Shown here piece after piece: positions 1-8,145 of a stretch of 30,303 nucleotides of DNA. The notes beneath the pieces are model-generated. The model ran no database searches. It worked only from the letters and a program-made list of their open reading frames with translations, and was not told the origin of the DNA. The translations under genes and the position numbers were made by a program. How positions within the stretch are numbered: position 1 is the stretch's first letter; each line of letters begins with the position of its first letter. The stretch comes from Anaerolineales bacterium UBA7227 (GTDB lineage: Bacteria; Chloroflexota; Anaerolineae; Anaerolineales; Villigracilaceae), in contig DKTP01000018.1 in assembly GCA_002473085.1 (NCBI GenBank), forward strand, positions 1-30,303, given 5' to 3'.

Positions 1-1
1 C

Positions 2-1051
2 GCGGTCGAAGGTCCGCTGGAAGAGGCGGGGCCGCTGGCCGGACTGCGCGGCGTCCTGCCCTTCGTCGGCGGGATCGTCCAACCCGGCAAGCCGGTGGGA
101 CAGTCGTTCCGCCTCCAGGCCAGCCAGTCCCAGCAGGAGGACGCGTCCCTGCTCGGGCAACTGATCGCCGCCGAGACACAGCCCAAGCCGCTACGCGGCA
201 CGGGCATTTTCCGCTCACAGCGCGTCCTGCGCTGGGTCCTTTCGGCCCTGCTCATCTTGCTGGCAAGCGCCGCCATCCTTGGCCGCACGCAGGCCGTGCC
301 GCTGCCCGCGGCGCTTTCGCCTGAGAGCGCGCTGGCGCTGCCTATTCTGGAATCCCTGCCGAACGACGCGCCGATTTTGATGATCTTCGACTACGACCCC
401 GCGCTATCCGGGGAACTCGAAGCCGCCGCCGCGTCCTTCGTGGACCGTCTGCTGGGTCTGCGTTCCCCGCGCGTGACCGTCCTTTCGACCTCTCCCATCG
501 GCCCGGCGCTGGCCGAGCGTTTCTTTGCCGCGAGCGTCGCGAGACAAAACTACCGTCCCGGACAGGACTACGTCAACCTGGGCTACCTGCCCGGCGGCGA
601 GACCGGCATCCTGTCGTTCGCCGTCAACCCGCGCGCCGCGCTCCCCTCGCGCTCCTGGGACGCGCCCGCCGCGCAGGGCGTATCCCGCTTCTCGGACTAC
701 GCCGCGGTCATCCTGCTCACCGACCAGGCCGAGACCGCCCGCGCCTGGGTGGAGCAGACCGCCGCCCACCGCGCGGGACATCCCCTGATCGTCGTCGCCA
801 GCGCGCAGGCCGCGCCCATGATCCAGCCCTACCTGCTTTCGAGACAAGTCAGCGCCCTCGTGAGCGGATTGCGCGACGGCGCGGCCTTCGAAGCCTCCAG
901 CGGGACGGGCGGCCCCGTCCGCAAATATTGGGACGCGTACAACTTCACGCTCACGCTCGCCGTCCTGCTCATGGCATTCGGCGGCTTGTGGAATCTCATT
1001 GCCGGCGCGCGCTCGCGCCGAGTTTCGGACGAGGCCCGACATGAATCCTGA
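2..1051 (+). CDS. Membrane protein of unknown function, 5'-truncated by window edge
   Basis: The frame is open from base 2, so the true start lies outside the window; a GTG at 95 is only an internal possibility. I do not recognise the family. Two hydrophobic segments stand out: one about 50 residues after the GTG (core VLSALLILLASAAI) and one near the C-terminus (core LTLAVLLMAFGGLW), followed by an Arg-rich tail. The roughly 190 residues between them read like a soluble alpha/beta domain and include VTVLST, AVILLTD and HPLIVVAS strands. A two-anchor protein with a domain on one side of the membrane fits. It ends 11 bp inside the next gene, so the two are probably translationally coupled and belong with the MutL-like cluster. 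The function is unknown. Confidence 0.75.
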   Translation, partial: AVEGPLEEAGPLAGLRGVLPFVGGIVQPGKPVGQSFRLQASQSQQEDASLLGQLIAAETQPKPLRGTGIFRSQRVLRWVLSALLILLASAAILGRTQAVPLPAALSPESALALPILESLPNDAPILMIFDYDPALSGELEAAAASFVDRLLGLRSPRVTVLSTSPIGPALAERFFAASVARQNYRPGQDYVNLGYLPGGETGILSFAVNPRAALPSRSWDAPAAQGVSRFSDYAAVILLTDQAETARAWVEQTAAHRAGHPLIVVASAQAAPMIQPYLLSRQVSALVSGLRDGAAFEASSGTGGPVRKYWDAYNFTLTLAVLLMAFGGLWNLIAGARSRRVSDEARHES

Positions 1052-1712
1052 ACTCATCTCCGGCATCGTCGGTTTCATCCTCACGCTGATGATCTTAAGT
1101 TACCTCGTCGGCGATAACGCCCTCTTCCGCTTCGCCGTGCATGTCTTCGTCGGCGTCTCGGCGGGATACGTGGCCGTGATCGCGCTTTACCAGATCGTCA
1201 TCCCCTACCTGGTTGCCCCGCTGATGAGCGCGCCCATGCTGGAACGCGGCCTCCTGCTGATCCCCCTGATTTTGAGCGTGTTGATGCTGATGAAGATCTC
1301 GCCGCGTCTCGGTCGTCTGGGCGGACCGGCCGTCGGCTACCTCGTCGGCGCGGGGGCGGCGGTGGCGGTCGGCGGAGCCGTACTGGGGACGATCCTCCCG
1401 CAGGTCGGCGCGGCCGCCGAACCGTTCAATATCGCCGCCCTGATCCAGCGCGGCGTCAACCCGATCGAGTCGCTGTTGAACGGCGCGGTCATGCTGGTCG
1501 GCGCGGTCGCCACGCTGGCCTATTTCCACTTTGGCGCGCGCCGCGCCGAAGACGGTTCCGTCAAACGCGGCTTCCTGTTCGAAGCCTTCGCCTGGCTCGG
1601 GAAGTTGTTCGTGGCCCTCACGCTCGGCGCGCTGTTCGCGGGCGTCTATAGCGCCGCGCTGTCCGCGCTGGTGGAACGCATTCATTCCCTGTTCTCCATT
1701 TTTGGATTCTGA
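1041..1712 (+). CDS. Polytopic membrane protein of unknown function
   Basis: A protein of 223 residues starting at the ATG at 1041, which overlaps the previous stop; a GAGG about 8 bp upstream supports this start over the in-frame upstream start at 999. About six hydrophobic segments run from the N-terminus (ELISGIVGFILTLMILSYLV) to the C-terminal helix around LFVALTLGALFAGVYSAALSAL. No enzymatic motif was seen and I do not recognise the family. It is followed after 2 bp by the MutL-like gene, so the four genes from the left edge to 4518 look like one transcription unit. A membrane-complex partner of the other three is a reasonable inference, but nothing in the sequence shows a specific activity. 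Confidence 0.8.
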   Translation: MNPELISGIVGFILTLMILSYLVGDNALFRFAVHVFVGVSAGYVAVIALYQIVIPYLVAPLMSAPMLERGLLLIPLILSVLMLMKISPRLGRLGGPAVGYLVGAGAAVAVGGAVLGTILPQVGAAAEPFNIAALIQRGVNPIESLLNGAVMLVGAVATLAYFHFGARRAEDGSVKRGFLFEAFAWLGKLFVALTLGALFAGVYSAALSALVERIHSLFSIFGF

Positions 1713-1714
1713 TT

Positions 1715-3460
1715 ATGCCGATCTCATTGACGGACGACCATTCCCTGCTGGCTGTGGACGTTGGCGCCACGACCACGCGGGCCGCGCTTTTCGACGTGGT
1801 GGAGGGCGGCTACCGCTTCCTCGCGGTGGGACAGGCTCCCAGCACGGCCGAAGCGCCCTTCAAAGACATCGGCCTCGGCGTGCGCGCCGCCATCGAAAAC
1901 ATCCAGTCCATCACGGGGCGGACTTTTCTCGACGCGGACCGCAAATTGATCTCGCCGTCCCGCGCCGACGGTTCGGGCGTGGACCTGTTCACGGCCACGC
2001 TTTCGGCCGGGCCGTCCATCCGAACCGTCATCGTCGGTCTGCTCGCCGACGTCTCGCTCGAATCGGCCCGCCGCCTCGCGGAGACCGCCTACGGCCGCGT
2101 CGTCGAAAGTCTCAGCCTGGCAGACCGCCGCCGCCCCGACGAGCAGATAGACGCCATCCTGCGCGCCCGCCCGGACCTGATCGTGCTGGCCGGCGGGACG
2201 GACGGCGGCGCGTCGCGCTCCGTCCACATGATGCTCGACACAGCGGGACTGGCCTGCTACCTCATGCCAAAAGAGAAACGTCCCGCCATTTTATTCGCCG
2301 GGAACAACAGCCTCGCCGACGACGTGAAGCGGCTGCTGGAAAGCCTGACGCCCGCCCTGCACTTCAGCCCGAACCTGCGTCCCTCGCTGGACGTGGAAGA
2401 CCTCGACCCGGCCATGAGCGAGCTCTCGCAAATCGTCACCGGCATCCGCCGCGGACAGTTGCGCGGCGTGGACGAACTGGAGGCCTGGTCGAACGGACAC
2501 GTCTTCCCCACAGCCTACGCCACCGGGCGTATGACGCGCTTCCTCAGCCGCCTGACCGGCGCTTCCGGCGGCGTGTTGAGCGTAACTCTCGGCGCCTCCG
2601 CCGCGAGCGTGGCCGCGGGCTTCAACGGCGACCTGTGCCTGCGCGTGTACCCGCAATACGGGCTGGGCGAAAACCTGGCCGCCCTCGCCCAAAACACGGA
2701 ACTGGACGAACTCATCCGCTGGCTCTCGCTGGACATCCACCAAAACAGCGTGCGCGACGCCATCTATCAGCGCTCGCTGTATCCGTCCACTGTGCCGGTC
2801 ACGCCCGAGGAACGCGCCATCTCGCAGGCGTTGGCGCGTCACACCCTGCATTTAGCCGTGCGCGCCGCCCAGCGCGACTTCCCGCCCGCGGCGCGGTCCG
2901 ACCTCCTGCCGGCCTTTGAATTCATCTTCGCCAGCGGCGCGGCCCTCACCGACGGCGCTACGCCCGGCCAGAACCTGCTCCTGCTCTTAGACGCCCTCCA
3001 GCCGACGGGCGTCACCCAGGCGATGCTCGACCGCAACAACCTCTTGCCCCTGCTGGGCGCGGCCGCCGATTTGAATCAACTCCTGCCGGTGCAGGCGTTG
3101 GAATCCGGCGCGTTCCTGAACCTCGGCACGACGGTTTCGGTCGTCAGCGCCGCCTCGCACGGCGCTCCGGTCCTGCGGGCGCGCCTGAGATACGCCGACC
3201 GCAACGAAGCCAACATCGAAGTCAAGCGCGGCGCTTTGGAATTGCTCCCGCTTGGGGCCGGGGAGGCGGCCAAACTCACCCTGCAGCCGCTCCACCGCGC
3301 CGACGTGGGATTCGGCCCCGGCCGCGGCCAGACCATCACCGTCCACGGAGGCGCGCTGGGACTGGTCATCGACGCGCGCGGCCGCCCGCTGCAATTGCCG
3401 TCCGACGCGGTGCGCCGCCGCGAGCTCTTCAAAAAATGGCTGTGGACGCTGGGAGGCTAA
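1715..3460 (+). CDS. MutL-like (glutamate mutase accessory family) ASKHA-fold protein
   Basis: A protein of 581 residues. The N-terminus has the actin/Hsp70/sugar-kinase phosphate-1 pattern, AVDVGATTTRAALFDV at about residues 13-28. Later glycine-rich patterns (LAGGTDGGASRS, LNLGTTVSVVSAASHG) fit an ATPase of the ASKHA fold. The whole protein resembles the family named after MutL of glutamate mutase operons, which is unrelated to the mismatch-repair MutL. In characterised clusters MutL sits beside the B12-dependent mutase subunits MutS and MutE. Neither is present here; the neighbours are membrane proteins and a barrel protein, so a role in glutamate mutase reactivation is doubtful. The start is 2 bp after the previous stop with no clear Shine-Dalgarno, suggesting coupling. 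The family call is fairly firm and the function open. Confidence 0.72.
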   Translation: MPISLTDDHSLLAVDVGATTTRAALFDVVEGGYRFLAVGQAPSTAEAPFKDIGLGVRAAIENIQSITGRTFLDADRKLISPSRADGSGVDLFTATLSAGPSIRTVIVGLLADVSLESARRLAETAYGRVVESLSLADRRRPDEQIDAILRARPDLIVLAGGTDGGASRSVHMMLDTAGLACYLMPKEKRPAILFAGNNSLADDVKRLLESLTPALHFSPNLRPSLDVEDLDPAMSELSQIVTGIRRGQLRGVDELEAWSNGHVFPTAYATGRMTRFLSRLTGASGGVLSVTLGASAASVAAGFNGDLCLRVYPQYGLGENLAALAQNTELDELIRWLSLDIHQNSVRDAIYQRSLYPSTVPVTPEERAISQALARHTLHLAVRAAQRDFPPAARSDLLPAFEFIFASGAALTDGATPGQNLLLLLDALQPTGVTQAMLDRNNLLPLLGAAADLNQLLPVQALESGAFLNLGTTVSVVSAASHGAPVLRARLRYADRNEANIEVKRGALELLPLGAGEAAKLTLQPLHRADVGFGPGRGQTITVHGGALGLVIDARGRPLQLPSDAVRRRELFKKWLWTLGG

Positions 3461-3462
3461 CC

Positions 3463-4518
3463 ATGCTTGCGCCGGTCACACACATTCTTGCGCTAACCGC
3501 CATCCAACGGGAACGTCTCCTGCCCGTGCCGGGCGTCGTCAACGCGCGGATCAACCAGCGCGTCTCGGCCAGCGACGTGGTGGCCGAAGCCCACTGGGCG
3601 CGCGAACACGTTTTGATCGACGTGGCGCGCAAACTGGGCGTCGCGTCCGCCGTGGCCGACCGCCTGATCCGCTGCGCGGAGGGCGACCAGGTGGTCGCCA
3701 ACGCGCTGATCGCCAGTGGGAAAGGCGTGTTCCCGCGCGAAGTCCGCGCCCCGCGCGATGGCCGCGTGGCCGTGGTGGGCGGGGGCCGCGTCCTGCTCGA
3801 AGTCGGCGAGGTGAACGTGGAACTGCGCGCCGGGCTGCCGGGCCAGGTGACGCAGATAGTCCCCGACCGCGGCGTTGTCATCCAGACCGCCGGGGCGCTC
3901 GTCCAGGGCGTCTGGGGCAACGGGCGCATCGACGCCGGCCAGTTGATCAACCTGATGGAGAAACCCGATTCCGAATTCGACGCCGGGCGGCTGGACGTGA
4001 GCCTGCGCGGGTTCGTCATCCTCGGCGGGGCGGCCGGCAAAGCCGAGGCGCTGCGGGCCGCGGCCGAACTGCCCGTGCGCGGACTCATCCTCTCCAGCCT
4101 GCATCCCGCGCTCATCCCGACGGCGCTGCAAATGCGCTATCCTATTTTGGTGATGGACGGCTTTGGCAAACTGCCGATGAACTCCGCCGCCTACCGCCTG
4201 TTAAGCACCAACGTCAACCGCGAGGCCACCGTCAACGCCGAGACGTTCGACCGCTATAGCGGCGCGCGCCCCGAGGCGATCATCCCCCTGCCGGTGGCAT
4301 CGGAACCCGCGCCGCCTCTGGATGTGGAGGAGTTTGCCGCCGGCCAGCAGGCGCGCCTGCGCGCCGCGCCGCATTACGGAGCGATCGCCTCCATCGTCCG
4401 CCTGCTGCCCGGGCTGACGACCCTGCCGAGCGGATTGCGCGCGCCCGCCGCGGAAGTCCGCCTCGAAGCGGGCGGCGAGACCATTGTCCCTCTGGCAAAT
4501 TTGGAAGTTGTGGGATAA
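3463..4518 (+). CDS. Conserved hypothetical with a lipoyl/barrel-like N-terminal half
   Basis: A protein of 351 residues. The ATG at 3463 is chosen over an in-frame ATG at 3436 because GGGAGG sits 7 bp upstream and because 3436 lies inside the MutL-like gene. Residues of about 80-150 are rich in short beta strands separated by Gly and Pro (VRAPRDGRVAVVGGGRVLL, then GVVIQTAGALVQGVWGNG), which resembles a biotinyl/lipoyl-type hybrid or KOW-like barrel. A central segment (VRGLILSSLHPALIPTAL, then YPILVMDGFGKLPM) reads as an alpha/beta domain. The C-terminal part again has barrel-like strands. No catalytic signature or membrane segment was found. It follows the MutL-like gene after 2 bp and ends before a probable new promoter, so it closes the operon. 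Its function is not known to me. Confidence 0.75.
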   Translation: MLAPVTHILALTAIQRERLLPVPGVVNARINQRVSASDVVAEAHWAREHVLIDVARKLGVASAVADRLIRCAEGDQVVANALIASGKGVFPREVRAPRDGRVAVVGGGRVLLEVGEVNVELRAGLPGQVTQIVPDRGVVIQTAGALVQGVWGNGRIDAGQLINLMEKPDSEFDAGRLDVSLRGFVILGGAAGKAEALRAAAELPVRGLILSSLHPALIPTALQMRYPILVMDGFGKLPMNSAAYRLLSTNVNREATVNAETFDRYSGARPEAIIPLPVASEPAPPLDVEEFAAGQQARLRAAPHYGAIASIVRLLPGLTTLPSGLRAPAAEVRLEAGGETIVPLANLEVVG

Positions 4519-4530
4519 TTATGCTATCAT
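4501..4530 (+). promoter_or_regulatory. Candidate promoter of the LPNTG-protein gene
   Basis: TTGGAA at 4501-4506 and TATCAT at 4525-4530 are separated by 18 bp; TATGCT at 4520-4525 is an alternative -10. The boxes overlap the 3' end of the preceding gene. A leader of about 30 nt would hold the Shine-Dalgarno AAGAGGAG at 4553-4560. Judged by eye only. Confidence 0.35.
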
Positions 4531-4568
4531 TCAATGAAACTGGACAACGCGCAAGAGGAGAGTGACCC

Positions 4569-5120
4569 ATGTATGAAGGCGACGACCTGGACACCCTGGA
4601 AGACGAAAATCCCCCGGAAGAATCGGGGAACCGCGCCTTCCTGATTGTGGCCGCGATCTTAGGCGGGATTGTCTTTCTGTCCATTGCATGTCTGGCTGTG
4701 TATGGCCTGTATGTGTTGCCGCGCCAAAAACAGGCGGCCGTAAACCAGCAAAACACGCTGGTGGCGCAGAACTTGCAAGTGAACGAGGCCTTGACGCAAA
4801 AAGCCGTCTCGGACGCGCTTTCTCAAACGCCGGCCGCCACCGCGACCCTCGAACCGACCGCCACGCCTCTCATCCCGCCGTCCACGACCACCCCTGAAGC
4901 CGCCACCGACACGCCCGACCCGCAAACGGCCACCGTCGCCGCGGCGTTGACCCAGGCCGCGCAAGCCCAATTGACGGTGACCGCCATGCCGACTACCACG
5001 CAGCTGCCCAACACCGGCTTCTTCGACGACGCCGGCGCGCCGGGACTCTTTGTGATGGCGCTGGCGCTGGTCGTCGTCATTCTGCTGGCGCGCAGGCTGC
5101 GGACTTCGCCGACCAAATAG
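4569..5120 (+). CDS. Surface protein with N-terminal TM anchor and C-terminal LPNTG sorting signal
   Basis: A protein of 183 residues: acidic N-terminus (1-20), a hydrophobic helix at about 23-50, then a Thr/Pro/Ala-rich low-complexity stretch at about 85-145. The C-terminus has LPNTG at 146-150, a hydrophobic segment at about 158-174 (FVMALALVVVILLA) and a basic tail (RRLR). Motif, helix and basic tail in that order are the layout of a sortase sorting signal. The first helix lies about 20 residues in and has no obvious signal-peptidase site, so the protein may instead span the membrane twice. A good Shine-Dalgarno (AGAGGAG) precedes the ATG and a strong terminator follows, so it is probably monocistronic. 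No sortase gene is in the window. It is unlikely to be an enzyme. Confidence 0.8.
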   Translation: MYEGDDLDTLEDENPPEESGNRAFLIVAAILGGIVFLSIACLAVYGLYVLPRQKQAAVNQQNTLVAQNLQVNEALTQKAVSDALSQTPAATATLEPTATPLIPPSTTTPEAATDTPDPQTATVAAALTQAAQAQLTVTAMPTTTQLPNTGFFDDAGAPGLFVMALALVVVILLARRLRTSPTK

Positions 5121-5141
5121 AACATATCCAAAATTAAAATC

Positions 5142-5178
5142 AACGGGACGGCAGTCAATCTGCCGTCCCGTTTTTTTT
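5142..5178 (+). terminator. Strong intrinsic terminator, probably bidirectional
   Basis: A perfect 13-bp stem (AACGGGACGGCAG at 5142-5154 with its complement at 5160-5172), a 5-nt loop and a run of eight T at 5171-5178. On the minus strand the same hairpin is followed by GATTTTAATTTT, so it can also end transcription of the convergent restriction gene, whose stop codon is only 6 bp away. Confidence 0.92.
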
Positions 5179-5183
5179 GTCAT

Positions 5184-5921
5184 TCATTCAATGTTTGGAG
5201 TTTCATCGGAATTTATTTTGTAGATGCCGCCCGGCTCGGCAATTTTTCGCGAACCATCGGGGGATGGAGGAAAAACGATCTTATCAACCAAAAATTTCCC
5301 GATTGTGTCGTAATCCAGCATGTATTTTGGAGGGCGCGGCTTGCCGTTACTATTTCGTCCCTGGTGATGAATGCCAAGAGCAGATCTGTTTTTTGAGGTC
5401 ACAACCAGAAATAATATTTCGACAAGTTCCGCCTTCGTTTTTCTGTAACGCGATACGCTGGTTCTTTGTTCGCGATCAATTTCGTATTTTGATTTGCCTC
5501 CTTTTAATTTTCCGTGCCATTTTTGAAACGACCTGTTCATATCGTTGTATTCGACATCGCACAGGGCGATAACAAGTCCGTGCGCGCCATACTGTTTGAT
5601 GCTCCAATCCATTGCTTCCGAGTCGTTTAGAATTGACCGGTGATCATCTGATTTTAGAGCCTTGGCTTTCAAATCCCAATTGATTGTCCCTTTGAAGTCG
5701 AAACATGCTGTTTTGACTCTTCCAAATTTGTCGCCAGGAATTAAAAACGATCCTGCCAATTTCTCAAACGCGATGTACTCAAAATAGAACCCCCACCACT
5801 CCATTTGCCGCCAATTGAAATTTGCCGCTTTTAGTTCCAATACACTTTTTCGCCCGTCCCAAAAGACAGGAAAGTCATTCAGCAGGTTCTTTGCCAATAG
5901 AATATCACGTTTCACCGTCAT
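5184..5921 (-). CDS. Probable type II restriction endonuclease (PD-(D/E)XK-like)
   Basis: A protein of 245 residues. It follows the SPPY methyltransferase after 9 bp, and its Shine-Dalgarno (AAGGAGA) overlaps the methyltransferase stop, the usual layout of a type II pair. A plausible nuclease core is visible: E48 in WWGFYFEYI, then D75 in CFDFKG, then D83-L84-K85 in NWDLKAKA, matching the E...D...(D/E)XK arrangement. The tail is basic and polar. I do not recognise the exact family or the recognition site. Base composition is clearly more AT-rich than the host genes on either side, which suggests transfer together with the methyltransferase. A frameshift is not apparent. The REase role is inferred mainly from position plus the DxK motif. 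Confidence 0.75.
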   Translation of the reverse strand: MTVKRDILLAKNLLNDFPVFWDGRKSVLELKAANFNWRQMEWWGFYFEYIAFEKLAGSFLIPGDKFGRVKTACFDFKGTINWDLKAKALKSDDHRSILNDSEAMDWSIKQYGAHGLVIALCDVEYNDMNRSFQKWHGKLKGGKSKYEIDREQRTSVSRYRKTKAELVEILFLVVTSKNRSALGIHHQGRNSNGKPRPPKYMLDYDTIGKFLVDKIVFPPSPDGSRKIAEPGGIYKINSDETPNIE

Positions 5922-5930
5922 GTCATCTCC

Positions 5931-6830
5931 TTAAAACAACTTTTGCTGGGATCGAAACTCACTCTCGATCCGCCTGCGCGCGATCTCACAATATTCGTTG
6001 CTAACCTCAATTCCGATATATTTGCGATCGTTGTTGTGCGCCATGACGCATGTTGTACCGCTACCGCACATGGGATCCAAAACAACATCGCCCGGTTCAG
6101 AAAAGCATAAGATCAGATCCTCGGCAAGTTTGTCTGGAAATGTAGCGGGATGTTGAAGCTTTAACCGATTGCCTTCCGTATTGCTCGTTGAATATTGCCA
6201 GACCGTCCCCCGACATTTCATCGGGTTTACTGCTTTTGGCTCGATCGTTTTGAAACCGCCGTTTGTCAGCCTATCCGTTCCCGAATAGATTTTACCTGCA
6301 TGTTTACTAGGCACCATAAGGTGTTCTTTATGAAAAGTCTTGGGGCGATCTCCCTTGAAGAAAATCAAAATATATTCATGATCCACTCGAAAACGCTGAT
6401 TCCACCATGCGCCCGGGTTGCCATCACGTTTATATATCACGCTTTCAAAAAGTTTCCACCCGGCCTCGTCCACCCAATTGACAGCCAGTCGAAATGACGT
6501 GAGCGATTTTGCAAAGTTCTTTGTCCCATCGCCGATAACCACAATAGCCGCTCCGCCGTCCTTTGTGATCCTGTATAGATGTTTGCCGAGCTTTTCGAAA
6601 TCAAAAGACCAATTTTTTTTATAATCTCGAATTCCATCATAGGGCGGGGAAAAAACGATTAGATCTATGACATTATCAGGGAAAGTTGAAAGCAGTTCCA
6701 AACAATCGCCATTTAAAATTTGATCCAGGTTTAATTTGGCGGCCTGACTGCTGTTTTCACGAGCCGTATCCTGTAATTTTTTTTGTTTGATGGAATATGC
6801 AATTTGGGCTTGTTCTTTTACTTTTCTCAT
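5931..6830 (-). CDS. Beta-class DNA methyltransferase (probably N4-cytosine), type II R-M
   Basis: A protein of 299 residues. Motif IV is SPPY (61-64) in IDLIVFSPPYDG and comes before motif I, DPMCGSGTT (252-260), followed by IGIEVSNEYCEIARRRI; this order defines the beta class. SPPY rather than DPPY favours N4-cytosine methylation, although some N6-adenine enzymes carry similar motifs. The segment of about 130-235 between the two motifs should hold target recognition. The first 35 residues are basic and helical. It modifies the host DNA at the site cut by the nuclease encoded 9 bp downstream. There is no controller gene beside it. A TAAAAT box 6 nt from the ATG with no Shine-Dalgarno suggests a leaderless mRNA that starts within the 36-bp gap after the DUF1801 gene. 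Confidence 0.92.
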   Translation of the reverse strand: MRKVKEQAQIAYSIKQKKLQDTARENSSQAAKLNLDQILNGDCLELLSTFPDNVIDLIVFSPPYDGIRDYKKNWSFDFEKLGKHLYRITKDGGAAIVVIGDGTKNFAKSLTSFRLAVNWVDEAGWKLFESVIYKRDGNPGAWWNQRFRVDHEYILIFFKGDRPKTFHKEHLMVPSKHAGKIYSGTDRLTNGGFKTIEPKAVNPMKCRGTVWQYSTSNTEGNRLKLQHPATFPDKLAEDLILCFSEPGDVVLDPMCGSGTTCVMAHNNDRKYIGIEVSNEYCEIARRRIESEFRSQQKLF

Positions 6831-6836
6831 GCCTGT

Positions 6837-6842
6837 ATTTTA
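6837..6842 (-). promoter_or_regulatory. Candidate -10 box for the R-M operon
   Basis: On the minus strand, TAAAAT is followed by 6 nt and then the methyltransferase ATG, which would place the transcription start at the start codon. No good -35 was found. Read-through from the upstream DUF1801 gene on the same strand is an alternative. Confidence 0.35.
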
Positions 6843-6866
6843 CCTTCAACCCAGCATAAAGTATCC

Positions 6867-7328
6867 TTAACCCACCGCTTTCTTCACCAGCGCGGCGATC
6901 CTGGTCTCTTCGGCGGCGGTCAACTTTTTCAGCGCGAAGGCGACCGGCCACATCGCGCCTTCGTCAAGATTTGCGTCATGCTGGAAACCGAGCGTCGCAT
7001 ACCTTGTGTTGAATTTTCCCGCGGACTGGAAAAAGCAGACCACCTTCCCGTCCTTATTAGCATAGGCAGGCATCCCGTACCAGGTCTTCGGCAGGAGGGA
7101 CGGCGCGCTGGCTTTGACGATCTCATGGAGCCGCTTCGCCATGGAACGGTCCGGCTCCGTCATCGCGGCAATCGCCGCCAGCACGGCCTTTTCCCCGGCT
7201 TCCCTGTCTTTGCTGGCGCGCTCTTCCGCCTTCAGTTCTTTGGCGCGTTCCCGCATCGCGGCTTTTTCTTCATCCGTAAATCCCGCAGATTTATTCTCGG
7301 GCTTTTGTGCGCTTTTCTTCGGACTCAT
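6867..7328 (-). CDS. DUF1801-family protein
   Basis: A protein of 153 residues. The ATG at 7328 is chosen because AAGGAGA lies 5 bp upstream; a longer reading from 7346 would translate that ribosome site as protein. The conserved core is [18 protein letters not shown] at 83-100, followed by [12 protein letters not shown] and a C-terminal helix [17 protein letters not shown]. This matches the small DUF1801 (YdhG-like) fold, some members of which have been described as iron chaperones; that role cannot be read here. The first 50 residues are a charged, Lys/Glu-rich, probably helical extension. It stands alone upstream of the R-M pair on the same strand and has host-like base composition. Confidence 0.85.
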   Translation of the reverse strand: MSPKKSAQKPENKSAGFTDEEKAAMRERAKELKAEERASKDREAGEKAVLAAIAAMTEPDRSMAKRLHEIVKASAPSLLPKTWYGMPAYANKDGKVVCFFQSAGKFNTRYATLGFQHDANLDEGAMWPVAFALKKLTAAEETRIAALVKKAVG

Positions 7329-7410
7329 GGAAATCTCCTTTGGCAATTGACTTTTAAATCGAAATTCGCTCGCCCAAAACGGGCGGATGGAGCCACTCTA
7401 ACCAGCGCGG

Positions 7411-8145
7411 CTATATTTTCTCCACCACCCAAAAATGGGACAGTCCCAGCCCGCGCAGGGGCGTCTTTTCCAAAAACTGCAAAACGCCGCGCAGGAACTT
7501 CCCGAACGCGCCGAAGCGCGCGATGATATTGTCGTACGCGCCGAAGACGACCGTGCGTTCCACGAAACGGACGGGCAGTCCCGTGAACAGTTTCTCCAGG
7601 TCGCGGCGCGAATAGACGCGCACGTGCGGCGCGAGTCTGTCGCGCCAGGCGCGCGGCAGGTAATTCACCAGCGGGATGTTGCCGAACTTGTACCGTCCGC
7701 GCCAGTAGATGCCATGCGTCTCAAAAGGATAGCCCCGGTTCGGACAAAAGATCACGGCCCGCCCGCCGGGATATAACACGCGGATCATCTCGCGCGCCGC
7801 CTCGCGGTCGTCCTGCACATGTTCCAGCACCTCGTGACTCAGGATCAGGTCGAAGGACTCCGACGGAAACGGGAGGCGCTCCCCTGCCGCGTTCAGGATG
7901 CGCGGCGAACGCGTCCGCGCCTCGGCCGCGCGGGCGAAGTCGTACTCCAGCCCGAACACCGTCCCGCCGGAGGCCGCGAGCTTCTCCACATACATCCCCA
8001 CGCCGCAGCCGTTTTCCAGGACATGCCCGCGGGCGCGCTCCCCCGCCGCGCGCAGGATCATCGCCAGGCGGCGGTCCTGTCCGGCGCGCCACACATACGA
8101 GGGTTCGCCGCGCAGCGCGGCCTTGTCGAAATCGCGCTCCGTCAT
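7411..8145 (-). CDS. Class I SAM-dependent methyltransferase (Methyltransf_11 type)
   Basis: A protein of 244 residues. The ATG at 8145 overlaps the TGA of the peptidase gene (ATGA), which fixes the start and implies coupling. Motif I is VLENGCGVGMY (about 43-52), an acidic strand end follows (GLEYD), and LPFPSESFDLILSHEVLEHV (about 91-110) is the post-motif signature of Methyltransf_11 proteins acting on small molecules or lipids. The C-terminal third is aromatic and basic, which often marks a membrane-near or lipid substrate. It is the last gene of the kinase-PfkB-peptidase-methyltransferase operon. The substrate is unknown. A small hairpin beyond its end lacks a T-run, so the operon terminator is not clear. 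Confidence 0.88.
   Translation of the reverse strand: MTERDFDKAALRGEPSYVWRAGQDRRLAMILRAAGERARGHVLENGCGVGMYVEKLAASGGTVFGLEYDFARAAEARTRSPRILNAAGERLPFPSESFDLILSHEVLEHVQDDREAAREMIRVLYPGGRAVIFCPNRGYPFETHGIYWRGRYKFGNIPLVNYLPRAWRDRLAPHVRVYSRRDLEKLFTGLPVRFVERTVVFGAYDNIIARFGAFGKFLRGVLQFLEKTPLRGLGLSHFWVVEKI

Noticed and set aside
1531..2919. Arg/Pro-rich open frame overlapping the MutL-like gene
   Set aside because: Composition is typical of an out-of-frame reading of GC-rich coding DNA; the other frame has clear family motifs.
7370..7400. Small hairpin CGCCC-GTTTT-GGGCG behind the SAM methyltransferase gene (minus strand)
   Set aside because: The stem is only 5 bp and no T-run follows, so it is not convincing as a terminator.
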